A DNA stretch of 64,000 nucleotides from Chaetoderma sp. LZ-2023a (GCA_034401795.1 CM067367.1:55430384-55494383), one strand, 5' to 3'. Numbered from the stretch's first letter, positions 24,635 through 38,188 are shown. The notes: generated by a model from the sequence alone, not told the origin. Made by a program: numbers and translations.

Positions 24635-25075
24635 TCACGAAACTGTGACGTCATTAACATGGTGGAAGTCTGTACAGAAACGGAAGTTGCCATCTGGCTT
24701 CGGTACCAATATACATGGACTGCTCCAAGAACTAGAACTTGGTTGTATAATACCGTTTTGGAGCATGTACTCAATCTCCTTATCCATAATATCAGATTTT
24801 ATGGGATTGGTAGGGTATGGTGACTGCTTGGTCGGTTTAGCAGTGCCCACGTCAATATCATGGCTAATAACCAACGTACTTCCTGGAGTATCCTTGAATA
24901 GATTTGGATACTGGTTACACAAGCTGACTATGTCATGCCTTTGACTATCTGTTAAATAAGACAATGAGTCAGACAATCTTGACAAAGCATTTGTGTTGTC
25001 CATCCTTGGCTCGCATATCTTTTCAGTTGTTGAAGTGAGATCAATGATGTCATCAAGGTGAAACACCTTTTTATC
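24635..25075 (-). pseudogene. Truncated reverse transcriptase of the gypsy element
   Basis: The N-terminal part of a Ty3/gypsy RT: a DIDVGTAKPTKQSPYPTNP stretch, EYMLQNGIIQPSSSSWSSP, LVPKPDGNFRFCTDFHHVND, then a stop. The YxDD palm motif and RNase H never appear; about 600 bp of noncoding sequence follows to the polypurine tract. It lies downstream of integrase and in a different frame from it, with the shift near 25,066-25,090. Confidence 0.88.
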
Positions 25076-26690
25076 AATTTGGATAGAAAAGAAACATCCT
25101 TACAAGGCATAATGATATCACGATCAATATACTGGTGCAAAAGATTGACATGGCAACATTGGGGTGCCTTACGTTTGCCTGGTGTTTTAATCCAGTAGTT
25201 TAAATCACCATCACGACTTGTGATAACGTAAGGGCCTTCATACTTTGCTTGTAAAGGACTACTTGTCTTGGTAGTTAGCTTTAGAACTTTATCGCCAACT
25301 ATAAACTTTCGCTCTCTAGAATTTTTATCGTACCACCGCTTTTTCTCGGCCTGGCTACTCTTCAAATTTTGTGCTGCAAAATTACGCGTCACACCTGTGT
25401 ACATAAATTGGTGACGTAATCAATTAGATTGTTGTTGTCTGAACGAGGAGTTAATAATTGTTCCTTTAATACAGTTAAAGGGCTTCGGATTGTATGTCCA
25501 AATACAAATTCGTTTGGAGAATATCCAAGAGATTCGTTAACTGTATCTCGGATGTAAAACATGAGTAAATTAACTCCTTCATCCCAATCACGTAAACTTT
25601 CCATCCCTGTAGGTGGGGCTTAGAATACACCTTCCGTATCCTCTGTGTGTCGTAAGAGGCGACTAAAGGAAGTAAGGGTGAGGTAACCCTGACAGAAACC
25701 TCGAGTGCTGAAGACGGAGGTTCCAGGCCGCACGGCGCACTAATAAACCATGGATCCACGCACTTAACGCTTATGATCATGTCGATAGTCACTTACAGGA
25801 CTGGCGGTATGATCAGCGAACGAAAAGAAGAAGAAGACGTAAACTTTCCATACAGAATTTTCGCAGCATTGGCTTAAGAGTACCGTGCATTCACTCTAAG
25901 GTGCCCTGAGACTCTGAGATGATAAGCGGTGCTAGTGACATGATTAATGCCAAGTTCATCACAGACTTGCTTAAAAACACTGGAGGTGAAATTTGACCCT
26001 TGGTCAGTTTGTATTACACGTGGTAAACAAAAAATGGTGAAAAACTTGATTAAAGCTTTTACCACGGATTTAGCTGTTATATTTCTCAATGGAATGGCAT
26101 CTGCAAATCTTGTACTTGCACATAGAATTGTTAGCAAATACTGATTCCCAGACATTGTACGATTGAGAGGACCAACAATATCCAAGAAAACTTTGGAACA
26201 TGGCTGGCCAAACGCTGGAATTGGTGACAATGGCGCTTTGACAATAGGTTGATTTGGTTTTCCAACCATCCGGCAAATTTTACAGGATCTACAAAAATGT
26301 TTTACGTCACTATGGATGAACGGCCAGTAGAAATTTCACGTAATGATGGAAGTGGTCTTTTTATGGCCAAAATGTGGACCACAATGTGAGCCATTATGGG
26401 CCTGTTTAAGCACTTTGTACCTATACCAATTTTCTTGATTACTCTCAGTTTATCATCTGGTTTGGAATCATGTGGAGTGTATTTACGCATGAGGATTCTG
26501 TCATTATCCCAGTAATAACAGATACGGTAGTTAAGTCTCATCTCTGGATCATTGACCAGAGGTGATATGGACTTTAATCCCTTATCCTCCATTTGCAGAC
26601 GAGCCAGGGCCCCAGAGTTGTATTCCAACTTGGGATCACCTGCAAATGTTACGCAGCGATGTGCATTTTGATGGTAACGCATCCACTCCC
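25076..26690 (-). pseudogene. Integrase of the gypsy element, interrupted
   Basis: It begins with DRILMRKYTPHDSKPDD, then an H2C2 zinc region (H-N-G-S-H and C-R-S-C-K-I-C). The rve core shows LDIVGPL and QTDQGSNF for the two aspartates, and a SESQGTLE segment for the glutamate in a shifted frame. The C-terminal part has GDKVLKL and a KYEGPYVI (GPY/F) motif. A stop and a frameshift lie in the zinc region, another shift lies between the second Asp and the Glu, and a SINE-like insertion splits the C-terminal part at 25,605-25,836. Confidence 0.88.
25605..25836 (+). mobile_element. SINE-like insertion in the integrase
   Basis: 232 bp between perfect 15-bp direct repeats ACGTAAACTTTCCAT (25,590-25,604 and 25,837-25,851). 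It ends in a GAAGAAGAAGA tail, so the sense strand is plus. It carries GTCGTAAGAGGCGACTAAAG, a motif I associate with molluscan SINEs, from memory. I see no clear A and B boxes, and no long frame. Confidence 0.8.
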
Positions 26691-27300
26691 ACCCCTGCTG
26701 GATTTATGACATGACCTCGAGCCTGGGCACGCGTCACGACGCATGGCGTAGGCTGAGTTAGGAGATCTCGATTATGCATACGCTTACCGATGTCTATTGG
26801 ATAATCAATGAGAAATCCATCATCACATAAATCAACAGATGGGTAGTCGGACACTATGGGGGCATGCCATCGAAGTACACATTGCACTTTTACCCATGCA
26901 TAACGCTTTGTCCTGCTCTGGCATTACAAACTTTGCAGCCAAATCATTCTCCAATAATAATGAAATTCCTACAATAGGTAATTTCTTTACAACTCCAACG
27001 ATTACATCATGACTTTCGTTAGCAATTTCAAATTTATATTGTGTAGTGGAACTTTTACAAATTCCAACTTTACACCATGGATTAATATGCTTGAACCTGT
27101 ATATGTATCTTTAGGACACTGCAGCATTAACTGCAACATTAATGTCTGCGATGAAGCAGTGTCTCCCAAAATGGTAACCGGAGTTGAAACAATGCTCGGT
27201 TTATGTACGGTTGAGCGAATCACCCCGGTTAAACAATAATCTTTGAATAACACGTCTACATGATGAAATTTAGGTGGATCGACGAATTCGTTATGTCATT
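26636..27300 (-). pseudogene. Protease region of the gypsy element
   Basis: The retropepsin segment reads VTILGDTASSQTLM where related elements have DTGAS, so the active-site glycine is lost. It is followed, after a frameshift near 27,000, by ANESHDVIVGVVKKLPIVG and LENDLAAK. A linker with VTRAQARGHV leads straight into the integrase zinc region with no RT in between. Confidence 0.8.
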
Positions 27301-27390
27301 CATCAGACTCAGATGTCCCTGACTGATTGAGCCCAACTTCTTGCATTAACTCACGATTTAATGACGGTACCGAACAGTCAATCAAATTAG

Positions 27391-28880
27391 CTATATCTGA
27401 ATTTTCCCTTCCGATCGGCATGGATGGTTTACGTCTGAAGAAGCAAACTTACTCACAGGTTGTGAGCAACTGGAGGCATAATGTCCGTTCAATTTACACT
27501 GGAAGCAGCGAGGGGTGTTGACTTCCTGTTTGGTCGGACAGGCCAGATTGCGTTTCTCAACCGGTGAATTGTTTAAACCACCCATCCGATTTGGACTTGA
27601 ATTACGACTCTGAGTAGGAGATATTTCACTCTGTGGTTTGTAACTTGTCCCAGTTCGAAAAGGGGAAAGTTTTCCAAACCTAATTCCACCACTTTTGTTA
27701 ACATTATACCCGCCATTTAGTGATGGGGATCGTGGGGAAATATTAGATGCCAAATCTTCATATGTATCAGTTTTCTTTCCGATAAAGAAATCTTCTATCC
27801 CTACAGCTGCATCCTCCACAGTTTTAACTAACGGATGGCAATGACGGATATGCGCATTTGCTTCAACAGGCATGAGCTTACAGAATTGCTCATATAAAAC
27901 GAATTCCTTCAGCTGTTGAAAAGTAGTGACCTTCTCCGCCAATAGCCACTTGTCCAGCAGACCCCGTAAACTTCGGGCTTCTTGGATAGCTGAACTTGGA
28001 TGAGATGGCTTTGCTGACCTGAATTTGGCACGGTATGCCTCAGGCCTCAACGCAAAAGATCTCTCTATGGATGTTTTGATCTTATTATAATCATTCTCAT
28101 CCTGAATAGGAAGAGAAGCTACTCCCTCAGCGGCAGCACCTGTAAAAGCAGGTGTTATTAACGCAGGCCAGATATCAGTTGGCCATTTGTTCAAATGGGC
28201 TGCCTTCTCAAACTGAGGAAAAAATTGCTCAGGATGTTTAGCATCAAATGCTGGTACCAATCTTTGCTCCGAAGAGACACAGAAATGTGGTGTGCCAGCA
28301 CCTGTTGGAGATATTCTGGAATGACGAAGATTGTCCAATTCTAACTCCTTACTTTGAGCCTCACTTTCATGATGCCGGGCCTCAGCGTCGCGAGTTCTAG
28401 CTTCCATATCACATTTGGCTGTCTCGTATTTGAGTCGCAACTCATCCTTTTATAGCTGTAGTTCTTCCAATGTAAGGTGCAATTCAGCCATCTTGCATCT
28501 TCTATAGTCATCCGAGGCAAGATCTTCCTTGGTGTCAATGTCTGGTTGAGATTAACTGGAAACGTCATCGACGTCTTTGAACACAGATTCATCCTCATAA
28601 TCATCTTGAGGGATGTTCTCTTGATCGATCGAATCCATAATCAGGTTTCCACTATCCTCCGGTGACTTGATGATAAGCCTCTGCAATGTTGGCTTACTTA
28701 CCTGTCCAGATACCTTATGTTATAAAGGACCATAATTGCATGTAAATAAGGCACTGTCACAGCTAATAAGGTTGCGACTGTTGGATGAGTAGCGAAGCTC
28801 TTTACGAACGCGTCCATAATTTGAGATGTAATTAAATCAACAAATAGCTGAAAAGGACTAAGTTTACTCGGAGAAGCCAC
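27391..28880 (-). pseudogene. Gag of the gypsy element
   Basis: The long frame (27,391-28,440) begins with charged, coiled-coil-like sequence, then a SCAN/capsid-like region (WPTDIWPALITPAFTGAAAE, ERSFALRPEAYRAKFR), a Ser/Asn-rich stretch, and one CCHC knuckle CFQCKLNGHYASSC. The frame continues upstream as acidic sequence with at least two stops, one at TAA near 28,453. A start at MASPSKLSPF (28,880) is plausible but in a separate fragment. Confidence 0.85.
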
Positions 28881-30655
28881 AGATGACTAGCTTAGTAAAA
28901 CAAATGTGACCTGAATAAACTTATAAATCCAAAGGAATTATCCGGAAATACGGACAAAGTACCAAGCAGATTATTACAAAAATAAAATAGTAATTAAATC
29001 AAAAAGACTTTTGTCTCAAAAGTGATTAACAAAGTAATGCAAATTTAACCAGCTTGAAATGACAGATGCCGTTGCACCAACCTGAAAAGCGTGATAACCG
29101 CGTAAATGCAAAATAAATTTGACAGAGACCGAATTATCTCCCTTTAACTGCTGTTATTAATCATGCACCGAAATGTATCTACTAGCAAATTAAACCAGGT
29201 GCGTTTAACTGAACTGATGCAATGTAGGCCATCATACAAGCAAGAGTAATCGATAATAAATCGCGACTCTGTGCATTTCTTATTTCGTCCGCAAGTAAGA
29301 TTAACTGTGGAAATACATGAAACAGCCCAGTTTAATGGTTGAATAAATTCATATATACTATAGTTTATCGACTCGAAAAATTCGTTAAGTTGGATAACCT
29401 TATCGTCGATGTCAGCTGAAATTTTTGAAAATCTAACTCAGAATAAGCTGATCCTGAAATTTTACTGGACGAGATTCGATAATGCAAATATTTCAATAAA
29501 TCGCAACCGGGTATCTCGATAAATATGCAAGTCAAATTTGGTCTAATAGCGACCAAATCAGCCTTGAATGGTGACAATTTAGTCAAAATTTCATCAATTT
29601 GAATTTGTGAGGAATAAATTCAGTACCACAGCTGGTCTGAACGCGCATTACCCGATCGTTTATTCCAATACAAACGTAGACTACGATTCGCTCGGTAGTA
29701 TCTGTGTTCATACGTAAGTATGACAGTAAGTCTTGTCTTGCTGTTGTTATAGTCACACCACGATGAATCAAATAATTGATTGGAAACTCGGGATGTTTGT
29801 ACCTGTAGAAACTGAATGCTCGACTGGAAGCTACGCGTATACAGCGCATTTGATTGTGTGTTCGGATGGGAGGAAAATTAGAGCCCACAAATTATTTGGT
29901 ATGACCCGAGAAAATATCTCCTCTCAATCCCACGTAACGAACTCTTAAATCGCCAGCCCTCTAGCTATTCAGTTCTTACATTAGCAAATAGTGTTTGAAT
30001 CTTCATGGTCTGCTTTGACACACGACGAAATGCGACATGCGTGTTGATTTCAGAGAAAATCATTAACGCCGGACTAACAATATATACTGACTCGTGAATA
30101 GACTAAACGTCTTATAGCTGAAAAGAAAAGACACATCAACATGGGATGAGGTGATATAGTTCCGTCTGTCAACCACATACCAGTTTTTAACCCTTATGGT
30201 TCCAATTATTTAAATTTAATTTAGACCTATCAACCTTTCAGATGCTAATTTAAGTTCCTAAATTTAAAATAAAATTTTGAAAATAATATTTCTGTTACTT
30301 TGAGTTCCTAAATTTGAAAATAAATAGCTTCTCAAGACCAATAATTAATGGACGGTTTAATAGCCAAAATACGTCTTACAGTGTTTTACTGCTATAAAAT
30401 AAATTAATGCGCTCTCGTGACCAAAATATACGGACTGACATTTCAGAATCTCAATTTTGACCAATGATACTGCTTTTAGACAAATTCGCTAACCTCAGCA
30501 ACACTGTAAAACTCGATACATAATAACAATATAACAATATACAAATATGTTTACTTTGCACGGATTAACCATCCAACTGCCGCTTATAAGGAATAAGGGA
30601 GGTAGAATGGTGGTTATTAGGATTTTAGACTTAGTCTTAGACTTTTAGACGTAGA
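28881..30655 (-). other. Leader of the gypsy element
   Basis: About 1.8 kb between the PBS and gag. I see only short frames of no recognisable kind, and no sign of an env gene. Confidence 0.6.
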
Positions 30656-30673
30656 CCCTTGGCAGAGCCCCCA
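30656..30673 (-). other. Probable primer binding site
   Basis: Directly inside the 5' LTR, the minus strand begins TGGGGGCTCTGCCAAGGG. The leading TGG pairs with a tRNA CCA end. I could not assign the tRNA. Confidence 0.65.
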
Positions 30674-32932
30674 TGTCACGGAAAATGTTTCCCTGTGATC
30701 CTTAAGAGAGCATCTCAAGTTTGATGATTGCTGACTAGGGGTTGAATATGGGAAACTGTATCTCCGTTGATGAATTAATTTGATTCACTAAGTCCAACCG
30801 AACCAACATCGAGTTGATGCAATAGTGATGCAAAAGAATTCAAAATTAGAATGACAGATTTAAGTGAACCAAAATGGCGACCTCAGTTTCGAAGTGACTC
30901 AAGATGGCGTCATCGACTTTTGGAGATTCAAGATGGCTACCTCGGAACCCTTTCTAAGTGACTTCGTAGAGAAGCGAGATGGCGGAAATGGACAGAGCTC
31001 CAATATGGCGGCCAAGGTTGATACTCGGGATCAAAAGTTATGGGATGACATTACAGTGAATTTGAATGACGTTAAGTTAATAACACGAAAGATCAATCAA
31101 ACCCAGATGGCGGGCTGTCAATTTACTTTTTGAATAATTTTGAAACAATCCATTGAGTTATGAAATTTAAGGTCCCATCTCAACGATGTTGGAATGACTA
31201 AGTCTTACGGAGGTAGGTTGGATAATCCCATTAAAGTTTCAAAAACAATAATCTGCCGAGCTGGACTTAAAATGGTCAGGTAAGTCAGATGTTACTGGAG
31301 GACAGCAGAGTTGATTAATCTACACACAGAAAACAGATGACAAATATAGTTTAAAAAATATTTAATATATAATCATTTCATCTTTTAAAATGGTATCAAT
31401 TGTAAACATAGATGATATTAAAATTAACTAACGGATGTAAATAATATTAACCTTTAAATTGATATTGCACCCAAATTGATGATTGCACAATTTGTATTTG
31501 TACTCAGACCCCTACTGTCTTACTGGTCCAAGAGTGATACAATAAGTAATTTTGATAGCAAAATTAAATGTCTCGCCTTGATTTCATAACTTGTGTCATA
31601 ATGAGTTGAATTTTATATGAATATGATCGACGGATAACTTTAAAACTCAAAATAATCAGAAAATAATCAGACGAACACATTCTCTACAAAACTCCACCCA
31701 TATATGATGTTCTTTAATGACGCTGGAAATGATGTAAGCCTGATATCAATAAAATTAATTAAATAATATTATAATTAGTTTAATTATTATGAATGGTGAT
31801 TTATTATTGATATGTCTTTATATAAATTGCGCTAATATTGGATTAGCACTGTCATGATGATCTTTTATGCAAGGCTGAAGATAGTCACCCAGGTTGAGTG
31901 GCTGAATCCGGATCAGGAACTGAGAATTGGAATAATACAGACACGGTTGTGGAGCGAAGCGTGGCGTATGATGTGACGTCACTGAGTGAAGATAGACGAC
32001 CGGATTGAGTGGCTGAATCCGGATCACGAACCGAGATTTTAAAATAACACAGACACAGTTGAAGAACGAAGTGTGACATGTGGTGTGACGTCACCGAGTG
32101 AAGATAGACGACCGGATTGAGTGGCAGAATCCGGATCACGAACCGAGATTTTAAAATAACACGGACACAGTTGAAAAACGAAGTGTGACGTGTGTTAATC
32201 AGGTTAGACGAAGAAGATTCGATATAGAAGATACTGAATTATCAAGGATGTTCAATGACTGCAATGGTGATTCGTTTTCAGGATACGATCCCTGAAATGT
32301 GCTGCGATACGGTACAGTCGGTAAGATTCTGGGACTAGAAATGAGACGAACTCGGAGTCAGCAGACGTGGCGAGTGATGGTGTACGATGAATAGTGTCCA
32401 GAGTAATAGAGGAATGTTTTTTATTTATGATGGACGTAACAGATATAATACGATGATCTGATGATAGTATTTGGCAGATCGATTACCTCAAGAATAACGT
32501 TTCCAAAGGTCCTCCATTCGAATGAATCTGTCCTAGGGCTAGCACTTGAATATTATTCCTACTTTAGATCACTGGTTACTTTTTTTTCTTTATCTATCAA
32601 ACGGTAGCCCTATCAGTTACACTTCATAAAATCTTCATTTAAAAAACCAAAAAAACAATTCCTTAGAAACCACAGCCAGCCACGTCTTGCTGGTATCACC
32701 CGCTGCCCCAGGCCCGCTTCGTAGTTCCCTAGCACGCTTCTCTCTGACTAATTTCCCGCCACGAAGCGTGCAGACTTTCATATATGGTAGTATTGGCCTA
32801 TGCCTTAAGCTTTGATATTAGACACGTCTAAATGTCAAATTTAGGCCTGTAATTAATTTCAAATACAGCCTTATCAAAATTTGATAATGATCCTCATGTC
32901 CTCAGCTTAAAGCTAACGCATCTCATGTGACA
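30674..32932 (-). repeat. 5' LTR of the gypsy element
   Basis: 2259 bp. The ~113-bp sub-repeats lie at about 31,875-32,200, and two of them contain TGACGTCA (31,974-31,981 and 32,086-32,093). The promoter of the element should be here. Confidence 0.93.
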
Positions 32933-34071
32933 CATGGCAGCCATTTTGAATTGGCTGGGAACGGTTGATTTCATTTGGTTTATGGGCCCTTATACAACGG
33001 TCTTTACAAAAACTGCATTGGCGTCGTTATGACGGAGTAGGCCTCTGATCACTGCATCAGACGACTATTGAAGCATATTATTAGTCACTTTCTAGCATAC
33101 ACAGCGCTGGGGGTATCTTTGTGGTAATGAATAACCGCATCGGACTACCTCTCCGTCCAACTGAGCTTGAACTTGTTGGTTTGGTTGGCATCTATTGAGT
33201 CGCCGATTCCAGCTCTCATTCACGCCATTCTAGGCATGTTTTATATCAATCTATTATTGGTAACTTCCCCAGCTTTTACACTGGTACCGAATTATACTCC
33301 TGGGTGACGAGAGCCATTGAGGAGTGAAGGAGATTGCCTATATTCCCAGCGATTGTCAGTTGGCCAAACACAGATGTGATCCCGGAGTCTCTGGTTTCAC
33401 AGCCCTGCTCATTACTGCCTGAGCTATTGCCTCCTCAGTGATTGAAGAATTGTAGCCGAGCAAGTACTTTTATACCATCCTGTGGCCAATCAAGGTTATT
33501 TTATGACATTTTTCAGCCAATAATAGAACTACCACGCTAGGTGGATATCAGGAAGCAGGAAGCACGTGGCGATGACATCACGACCATCTTCACCTTCCTA
33601 ACACGCGACCATGCGATAAACAAGGTAGACACTAGTATGGGTGTGTGTGCGTTCGTGCGTGTGTGCGTGCGTGTGTATGTGTGCTAATTACGATGGGATT
33701 TATATTTAAGGATATCTCAGCCAATACTTAACCGATTTTAATTCTGTTAAAAGATTCGTGATTCTGGAGTAATACTGGTCAACGAAATGGGCATGGTATT
33801 AACTTTAAAAGCAGCCATTCCCTGCGCGTCTTCAGCAGCATGCGCCTTGCAGGCTTACGACGTGCATATGTAATGCGCGCCTTCACGCATTCAGTAATTT
33901 TATACTCGTATATTCCCACAGGGCTATACGCATTGGTTTATAGGACCATACTTGGGAGAGTGAGTTTTGAGCAACTTGGGCCAGGCTGTTCTTGGCCAGA
34001 TGCATGCGATCCACGCTACATTATCATAAAAGTGAGGAAGAGTTATTGGATCATTGACCATGAATGAATTT
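32933..34071. other. Inter-unit spacer U2/U3, right part
   Basis: Continues the spacer after the gypsy insertion, starting CATGGCAGCC. It corresponds to about 4,220-5,434 of the U0/U1 spacer. No gene recognised. Confidence 0.7.
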
Positions 34072-34175
34072 TCAATTCATGATGGAATTTTTGTAGACAG
34101 GAGCATGGGGAGTGGGTAGACAGGAATATGAGATTCCAAATACAAATATAATACAGCAGCACAGCGTACATAAGA
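34072..34175 (-). CDS. Candidate last exon: hydrophobic segment and short tail (U3)
   Basis: Same structure as at 5435-5538: acceptor TTACTCTTCCAG, phase-1 entry, CTLCCCIIFVFGISYSCL, tail PTPHAPVYKNSIMN, TGA. Differences from U1 are four silent third-position changes and one Val to Phe. The tail keeps the tyrosine in a V-Y-K-N context. Confidence 0.5.
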
Positions 34176-34391
34176 CTGGAAGAGTAATATAGTATGCTGT
34201 CCTATTAGATTTCAGTGGATGATTAATCGATATATGTGGGTTAGGTATTTTGAGTGGCTGTGTACTTTTCCTACTGTATACCATTCTTATTTTACAATAT
34301 AGAAATATGGTGCTGCTTTGTCATTAGAAGGATGTTTGTCTCAGTTAACACAAGGATGCACTACTATCATTCATATACATTGAATACTTAC

Positions 34392-34558
34392 GAACACATT
34401 CTACTCCTGCATCTTGACCATGATTACAGTTATGCTGTCCCCAGCCATTGTGAGAGCAGTTGTTCACTGTCACTTCAAATCCAAAACACCTTACTTCATC
34501 AAGCCATATTTGACCCGAACCACGTCCAAAAAATGCGCCCCTTCTTGCAGTTCCACCA
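34392..34558 (-). CDS. SRCR gamma, exon B (U3)
   Basis: [49 protein letters not shown]. 167 nt, phase 2 to 1. The acceptor reads CATAG, not CTTAG, so it is still functional in principle. Confidence 0.9.
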
Positions 34559-34715
34559 CTATGCAATAAGAAAACGATAGGAAAATGTACATCAGGCTAT
34601 ACAATGCCTTAATACGTACACCATAATAATTAGTTCTTTATATCTGAATGGCATATGTTATTATGATATCATTAGTTAGAACACCTTTCTATAATTATGA
34701 AATTGTTATACTTAC

Positions 34716-34878
34716 GCATATCCCAGCATTGTACATATAACTGCAGCATCATTTCCATCCCATCTGTCATCACAAACTGTACCCCATGTACCACGGTAGT
34801 TGATTTCTACTCGACCTTCATAGATTGTCCCTCCATTCACCAAACGGATGTCTAATATATCACTTGGTGTGGTAGGAG
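34716..34878 (-). CDS. SRCR gamma, exon A (U3)
   Basis: [50 protein letters not shown]. 163 nt, phase 1 to 2, GTAAG donor. It differs from U1 by Ile-Leu for Ile-Phe in the first strand and GTI for VTM. Confidence 0.9.
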
Positions 34879-34903
34879 CTGAAATTTATTTTAATCCATT
34901 AGA

Positions 34904-35024
<121 letters not shown>

Positions 35025-35326
35025 CTGATAATTCCGGAGTAATGTGTTATTTAGATCCTTGATCGTACAATAATACCTGAACAGAAATGCTTGATGCACT
35101 ATGATCTGTTTAGCTAACACTCCGTTTCCTGTAAGTGTTTCTATGCATTGGATGTTCTCTGTTACATACTAGAAAACTATTTCAAGGTTGGTTACGTAGG
35201 TTATGTTTACAACAAATCAGAATTGCAATAATACTTCTTATGATGCTTTCTTGTAATTAATGTCCTAAATTCTTATCATTCTGAAATCAGTGATCAATGC
35301 AGGTTGAGTACAACATAAATCCTTAC

Positions 35327-35359
35327 GTTCTGGTGTTGTGGGCGTTGTTGGTGCTGGTG
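35327..35359 (-). CDS. Pro/Thr linker mini-exon gamma (U3)
   Basis: 33 nt, phase 1-1, PAPTTPTTPE. The last full codon is GAA where other copies have GAG, a silent change. Confidence 0.77.
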
Positions 35360-36212
35360 CTAAAATAAAACAGATATGATAAATTTAAGTAATATTGTGT
35401 CAGAGACCTGCAAACAATAATGTAACATACATGCACATACACATGCATGCACACCCACACACATGGAAACCCGACAATATAACACACACATGCATCCAGG
35501 TACATGCACTTCAGTCTATAATCATGGCTATAATCATAAACAAGAGTGCCATGGCGATATATGTGACCACAGTCATATATTTAATTGTTACAAATTATCA
35601 ATTGACATTTAATTGGGATTCTTCCATGAAGTAATGCCTCTGTAATGGATCTGGGATAACAGACTCTACAGTTACTTTGGCCATTTCACCAAAAGTTTAT
35701 GTAGGTATACTGCTGCCTTGTGTATTATTTTTCTAGTTATCACTACTATTCTAATTGTCTTATCATATATTACATGATTATTAACATTGCACTGAATGGC
35801 TGCATGAAACGCTATTATACTTGTACTATTTATGAAAGCTTGATTATTTTCCACACTCATGAATATGACTAAGCAATTGTATGTGTGATTCATAACAGAA
35901 TGTGAATGCTTAATCTACTGATGATATTTGATAATTAGAATATTGAATGAGACATTGAAGAACACCCAATGACCAGTTATTTCTTGAATGTGTGTTTTCT
36001 AATGCTAGAGTTTACAATTTTCATCTTAGAGAGTTGGAATGTGGAGAGACTAAGCTCATTGTGCTAAGCATTATTAATTCTTCAGATAATTGTCTTATTG
36101 TCCATTGTAATGTTGTAATAAGATCGACTGATTTACTCTCACTAATGACATTAGAATAGTGTTTGTAAGAGTTAGTACATGGATGAACTGATCATATACA
36201 TTGAATACTTAC

Positions 36213-36379
36213 GAAGACATACTACTCCTGCATCTTGATTATGAATACAGTTATGCTGTCCCCAGCCATTGTGAGCACAGTTAGTTACTGTAACCTCAAA
36301 TCCAAGACACCTTACTTCATCAAGCCAAATGGGACCAGTACCAGCTCTAAAGGAACCACCCATTCTCGCAGTTCCACCA
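36213..36379 (-). CDS. SRCR beta, exon B (U3)
   Basis: [43 protein letters not shown]. It ends DAGVVC where U1 and U2 have DAGVEC. 167 nt, phase 2 to 1. Confidence 0.92.
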
Positions 36380-36717
36380 CTAAGCAATAAAAACCCTAAA
36401 GTGTGATTAAGTTCTTCAAGTTGTGAAACATCTACCTAAATAGATCATAGCATTTATATCCGTATATGTACATTGCATTTCATATCATGTCAACATCAGT
36501 CGGCATGGCCATGTGTCCAGCATTTAGATTTTGAATTTAAGCTTCTCTGCAAATAATTACATGCAGACGTCTTTTGTCACATAGTTAACACAAGCATTGC
36601 TCTATAATTATAACACATATTGAAATATTAGGAATATTTACACTCATTCCTTTATGTCTGTTAGTTGAATCGATGGTAATTATCACACATGTATAATTAT
36701 ACAGCTTATATACATAC

Positions 36718-36880
36718 GTATATCCCAGCATTGTACATATAACTGCAGCATCATTTCCATCCCATCTGTCATCACAAACTGTACCCCAGGTACCACGGTA
36801 GTTGATTTCTACTCGACCTTCATAGATTGTTCTTCCATCGACCAAACGGATGTCAAATATTGGATCTGTCGTAATTGTAC
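36718..36880 (-). CDS. SRCR beta, exon A (U3)
   Basis: STITTDP linker, [31 protein letters not shown]. The split codon at the donor (AC plus T) gives Thr where U1 and U2 have Ala. 163 nt, phase 1 to 2, GTATGT donor. Confidence 0.92.
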
Positions 36881-37305
36881 CTGAATGACAACATCCGTGG
36901 ACATCTTAGTGTCACAATACACATTAACTGATCAATATTGGCTTTACTGTATACTCAGTCATGGGACAAGGTATAGTCTGATAATACGAGGTAAATAGTT
37001 GTTTACATCAAATCAATTTTCAGTAATAAAACTGTACACTAGGCTCCATATCACGAGTCTACAAAATGCTTTGGTTTCATTGAGCATTTGTCCTACTTTG
37101 AATGTTGTCTTATTTACAACTATATTACAGTAAAAATTTGCCGAAATATGATAAATCTATATTAAAGATAGTTACATAATTTACCTTTACAGTAAATCAC
37201 ATGCATAATAATACTTTTTCTAGTTTAATAGTAATTAATATCTGTTAATAGTCATCCTACCGAATTCAGTTATCCATGGAAATGGAGGACAATATAAATA
37301 CTTAC

Positions 37306-37338
37306 TCTCTGGTGTTGTCGGCTCTGTGGGTGGTGGCA
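37306..37338 (-). CDS. Pro/Thr linker mini-exon beta (U3)
   Basis: 33 nt, phase 1-1, PPPTEPTTPE, identical to U1 and U2. It lies about 160 bp from one end of the giant CA tract. Confidence 0.8.
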
Positions 37339-37490
37339 CTAAAATAAGATATATATATATATATATATGAAATATTAAAGCAAATATACAGCCACCTACT
37401 GATAATTAATTTACATACACTCACGCATACATGTACCCACTCAAGCATCCATGCTTACAAGCACATATGGACAAACTCACGCATTACACA

Positions 37491-38127
<637 letters not shown>

Positions 38128-38153
38128 GCACACGTATGCAGGCACGCACGCAG

Positions 38154-38188
<35 letters not shown>

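Larger units (their letters stand above)
21672..32932 (-). mobile_element. Gmr1-type Ty3/gypsy LTR retrotransposon, decayed
   Basis: The element starts TGTCAC and ends GTGACA, between CATG direct repeats (21,668-21,671 and 32,933-32,936). The U0 spacer shows the empty site GGCATGGCAGCC with one CATG. Minus-strand order is 5' LTR, PBS, gag, protease, integrase, partial RT, polypurine tract, 3' LTR. Integrase upstream of RT is the order described for Gmr1 elements and unlike other Ty3/gypsy. RT palm and RNase H are missing, and frames carry shifts and stops, so it cannot move on its own. Confidence 0.9.

Noticed and set aside
28881-30655. Possible env gene or extra frame in the gypsy element
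   Set aside because: The segment lies on the 5' side of gag, with short frames only and no membrane-protein features. It is a leader.
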